Origin: CAJWPI01 sp964571215
Lineage (GTDB): Bacteria > Pseudomonadota > Gammaproteobacteria > Magnimaribacterales > Magnimaribacteraceae
Reading direction: 5' to 3'
DNA: 9,458 nt
Assembly (NCBI GenBank): GCA_964571215.1
Contig: CAZMZZ010000049.1
Span: 1-9,458, forward strand
Under the pieces are notes generated by a model that was given only the letters and a program-made list of their open reading frames with translations, was not told where the DNA came from and did not search any database. Position 1 is the stretch's first letter; every line of letters begins with the position of its first letter. Positions 6,768 to 9,458 of this stretch are shown here, piece by piece. A program made the position numbers and the translations under genes.

Positions 6768-7568
6768 TTAATCAGTAAATTTTGGATTTATAACTATCTT
6801 ATATTCGGCTTTTAAATCTTTTAAATAGCTCTTGTCTAGCTTTTCTTGCCTTTTTTGAAGGAAATCTGATAACACTTGACTAAAAACTTCTTCAAAAAAA
6901 GCTTCTTGTGGTTGGCTTTTTCCTATAAGAAGAATTAAGTGACTCCCATAAATAGACCTAAACGGTCCTGACCATTCATTTAAATTTATATTATCTAGAT
7001 TTTTTGAGAAGTCCTTACCAAAGATTCTTTCAATCTCTTTATCTGTTTTCAATGAAAAGTTTTTTTTATCCATAAAGGGATCACTTCTAATGTCTTCATC
7101 GGTTTGCGTTAATTTACTTAGAGCTTCTTCTGCCCTTTTCTTTCCTTGTTGATCTTTAGAGAAATAATGGTGTGTGAAAGTATATTTAGCGTCTTGAAAG
7201 TAGTCTGACTTATGTTTTAAAAAATAGTCCTGTAAATCCTTTTTTGAAGGCTCTTTTGTATTTATCTCTTGTCTTAGAAAACCTAATTTCTGTGCTAATC
7301 TCCTTTTGATAATAATATCGTTCTTGTCTAATCCTAATTTAAGAGCTTCTCTATAGAGGATCTCTTCCTCTATTAACTGATTTATTATCTTACTAATCTC
7401 GTCTTTACTTGGTTCTCTTCCAACCTGTTCTTGCCAACTGGCTATTAAACTTTCTACTTCATCATCATAAATTACTATACTATCTTCGGTTTCGAATGAA
7501 CCCAAAAAAAGATCAAGTAAAAATATTCCTAATCCTATAGAGAAGAAGATTATCAGCTTCTTATTCAA
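6768..7568 (-). CDS. Membrane-anchored parvulin-type (PPIC/SurA-like) peptidyl-prolyl isomerase, divergent
   Basis: A 266-residue protein. One N-terminal membrane segment (about 4-23) would anchor it with the rest in the periplasm. Residues ~30-105 resemble the SurA/PrsA-type helical chaperone arm (DEISKIINQLIEEEILYREA, 56-75). Residues ~125-220 are a PPIC-like domain, best seen in NEWSGPFRSIYGSHLILLIG (197-216), which corresponds to the family's xGP-x-S-x-YGxHLI ending. The glycine-rich GGDLG loop of active parvulins is missing, so it may be a chaperone or holdase rather than an isomerase. The start is TTG (7566-7568): an in-frame TAA lies 15 bases upstream and no ATG occurs before the membrane segment. 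An AAGG just upstream is too close to be a good ribosome site. It follows the DUF3604 gene by 19 bases and precedes the HupE-like gene by two. Confidence 0.82.
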   Translation of the reverse strand: MNKKLIIFFSIGLGIFLLDLFLGSFETEDSIVIYDDEVESLIASWQEQVGREPSKDEISKIINQLIEEEILYREALKLGLDKNDIIIKRRLAQKLGFLRQEINTKEPSKKDLQDYFLKHKSDYFQDAKYTFTHHYFSKDQQGKKRAEEALSKLTQTDEDIRSDPFMDKKNFSLKTDKEIERIFGKDFSKNLDNINLNEWSGPFRSIYGSHLILLIGKSQPQEAFFEEVFSQVLSDFLQKRQEKLDKSYLKDLKAEYKIVINPKFTD

Positions 7569-7587
7569 TGCCTTTTGAATAAATTAA

Positions 7588-9458
7588 CTATGCGCTAGGT
7601 GTATACCAAATTGGAGATGACCAAGCCCTTTCTTGTATAGTCTTATGTAAGTCAGGCCTAGATTCAAAACCATTCTTTATAGCATCCCAAGTAGACCATC
7701 TACAGGTTGGGTTTTCTAAAACTCTTACATAGTAAAAGGATTTTTCCTTAGGATTAAAATCTGGATCCCTCCATAAAGCCTTAAGCTCAGAAGACCCTAT
7801 TCCAGCAGAAATAGAACAATCCTCTATATTCACCCTAGCACCATTATCAGGGCACCTGTTTGTTACGGGATTGACTTCAAGACCATCTGAACAGACTACA
7901 TCGTACACAACTTCAGAAGGTGCTCCGGAAATCTGAGCGACCGAACCTTTGACTATTTGGATCCTTTGTAACGGAGCACCATTAACATCCCTTAGAGCCC
8001 AAACCAGAAAATCGGGTGATTTCTGGTCTGAATATACTAAATCTCCTCCCATAGGAACACCCTTGGAATATGCTAATTTTTCCATATTGTCATCACTCAA
8101 CATCGACTCTTTAAAGTCTTTACCTGCAAAAAACCTTAATTTTATGCGTGTACCAGAAGTTGCGTAAGTTTCTTTCCTTCGAAAAGCATTAAATATTGAT
8201 TCACGTGTATTTTCTTCGGCCCATACAACGGCTAATCCTGATGCTCCCCATTCTTTAAATGGCGGATCATTGTAGTAATCATTTCCTATCTTCTTGAGAG
8301 CTACTAAACGAGCTGCAACACCTTGCTCAAGGGCATCTAGCTGAACTGTACCTGTTTCATCTGCTACACCCATAGTTTGTAACATTTCCTTACTTAATGG
8401 TATTGAACCACGTAGTTCAGGAGTTCCATCTAAAATTCCTATTTTTGAATTAAAATTAGATTCATCGTCAGATATTGCACCAGTATGAGTATCACTAGCA
8501 CCTACCATCCCAAACTTATAGGGATTGCCTCTATTTTCTTCTTGTAGACCCAGACCATCTAAATAAGCCTGTCTAACATAACTTCCAAAAGGTCTACTAT
8601 AACCAGGGTGTCCAACTCTTACGCTCATTATCTCAAAATCAGCCCATTCATCATTTGGGGATAATAACGGATGAGTATCAGAAGTACCTTTAACTTGTGT
8701 CATCTCAACTAAGGGTTCGTTTCGCATTCTAAAATCAGCATAATCCACATTTACTGGATATCCATTCCAATTTTCTAACTCAAACATTTGGCCATTAGAA
8801 CCATTCGGATTATGAGGTATAGCTATAGTGTCAACACCCTGTTCTCTCAAATTATCCATCCAAGACCATAAATCTTCAGGGTTTAAAGATTTCAATCTTG
8901 AAAAAGGCTCTAATGTGACTCTGCTTCCTGAAAAGATAACATTCCTATGTAGATTTCCTCCTTCAAAAGGAGGGGTGCCGTAAGGGTTCAAAAATGAAGC
9001 ACCCTTATCTGTAAAACTTGTTGAAGATGTATATTCATAAGCTACAAAAGTAGTAAATTTTCCTGGATCATTATGCTTTTGAGCACTTGAAATAACATCT
9101 CTCCATGCAGTTCTATGAATATCTACATCGAACATACTGGAAGCGCGTGCTTGGTCACCTGTAAATAAATATTCTATAGCTCCCCACCAGCTAATATTTT
9201 GAGATGCTTGTGTTACCCAGTAGGCAAATAAATTAGCTCGTTCAGGTACTGATGCTATAGTTCGGTTATCTTCTCTATTAAGGTTGCGGAAGGGTTCAGT
9301 GCCAGCCCTTGTATTATTAGGATCGGCCCAACCTGGTACACTACCTAGAAGAAATCCGTGATCTGTTACAGCATAAAAATCAAGGGGTTCCCGTAACTGC
9401 ATGTCGTAACCTAATGGATGTTTGATAATTCCTCCTTTAGCATAACTATAAGCATCGT
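7588..9458 (-). CDS. DUF3604 (PHP-like) protein, 5' end outside window
   Basis: About 622 residues are visible. The frame stays open to the right edge: upstream of the internal ATG at 9402, bases 9403-9456 still encode conserved family sequence (DAYSYAKGG, then IKHPLGYD), so ATG 9402 is not the start and the true N-terminus lies beyond the window. DUF3604 proteins are related to PHP metal-dependent phosphoesterases. Putative metal or active-site blocks are DFYAVTDHG (ending about 9355), NLHRNVIF (near 8935-8958), AIPHNPNGSNGQ (near 8790-8823), TSDTHPLL and VGASDTHTGAI (near 8470-8505), followed by NAFRRKETYATSGTRI (near 8130-8190). The C-terminal part has paired cysteines (CSDG, NRCPD, EDCS, PTCRW), suggesting disulfides and an exported location. 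No characterised substrate is known for this group. First visible gene of a three-gene operon. Codon usage is like its neighbours. Confidence 0.93.
   Translation of the reverse strand, partial: DAYSYAKGGIIKHPLGYDMQLREPLDFYAVTDHGFLLGSVPGWADPNNTRAGTEPFRNLNREDNRTIASVPERANLFAYWVTQASQNISWWGAIEYLFTGDQARASSMFDVDIHRTAWRDVISSAQKHNDPGKFTTFVAYEYTSSTSFTDKGASFLNPYGTPPFEGGNLHRNVIFSGSRVTLEPFSRLKSLNPEDLWSWMDNLREQGVDTIAIPHNPNGSNGQMFELENWNGYPVNVDYADFRMRNEPLVEMTQVKGTSDTHPLLSPNDEWADFEIMSVRVGHPGYSRPFGSYVRQAYLDGLGLQEENRGNPYKFGMVGASDTHTGAISDDESNFNSKIGILDGTPELRGSIPLSKEMLQTMGVADETGTVQLDALEQGVAARLVALKKIGNDYYNDPPFKEWGASGLAVVWAEENTRESIFNAFRRKETYATSGTRIKLRFFAGKDFKESMLSDDNMEKLAYSKGVPMGGDLVYSDQKSPDFLVWALRDVNGAPLQRIQIVKGSVAQISGAPSEVVYDVVCSDGLEVNPVTNRCPDNGARVNIEDCSISAGIGSSELKALWRDPDFNPKEKSFYYVRVLENPTCRWSTWDAIKNGFESRPDLHKTIQERAWSSPIWYTPSA

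Noticed and set aside
7949..8167. Plus-strand 72-codon reading frame
   Set aside because: It lies wholly inside the DUF3604 gene on the opposite strand, has no ribosome site and no recognisable protein features.
9400..9402. ATG at 9402 as the start of the DUF3604 gene
   Set aside because: Codons between 9403 and the window edge encode the conserved DAY...AKGG...HPLGYD stretch of the family, so the start lies outside the window.

Overview
The window is AT-rich (roughly one third G+C by eye) and gene-dense. Several starts are non-ATG, and gaps within gene runs are only a few bases. The gene content (Dcp-type M3 peptidase, DUF3445 haem oxidase, carotenoid oxygenase, tandem DsbA/HCCA-isomerase protein, EstB-like serine hydrolase, DUF3604 protein with a parvulin and HupE/UreJ partner) resembles small-genome marine Gammaproteobacteria such as SAR86-like or related oligotrophic lineages. 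That placement is an inference from gene families and composition, not from a marker gene.

Layout. Bases 1-1426 (+) hold the 3' end of a Dcp-type peptidyl-dipeptidase gene, followed with a 4-base overlap and a TTG start by a DUF3445 gene (haem-dependent oxidative N-demethylase-like). The gap 1427-1687 is not empty. It carries, on the minus strand, the last ~79 codons of a prolyl-oligopeptidase-type (S9) peptidase, cut off from its N-terminal part and broken by a one-base frameshift. Next is a minus-strand carotenoid cleavage oxygenase (1688-3142, GTG start). It is divergent across a 174-base AT-rich regulatory gap from a plus-strand pair: a two-domain DsbA/2-hydroxychromene-2-carboxylate isomerase-like protein (3317-4648) and a class C beta-lactamase/esterase-like serine hydrolase (4658-5791). 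The rest of the window is a tight minus-strand run, read from right to left: a 5'-truncated DUF3604 gene (9458-7588), a membrane-anchored parvulin-like protein (7568-6768) and a HupE/UreJ-type membrane protein (6765-5806). This run converges on the serine hydrolase with a 14-base gap.

How the genes may work together. The plus-strand pair and the divergent carotenoid oxygenase look like small-molecule catabolism: oxidative cleavage of a conjugated polyene or stilbene-like substrate, isomerase or glutathione-type chemistry, and ester or lactone hydrolysis. The three-gene minus operon combines a predicted metal-dependent PHP-like enzyme, a periplasmic folding factor and a putative metal-transporting membrane protein, which could be a maturation unit for an exported metalloenzyme. 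Both functional links are inferred from neighbourhood only. No RNA genes, insertion sequences, CRISPR arrays or phage genes were seen.
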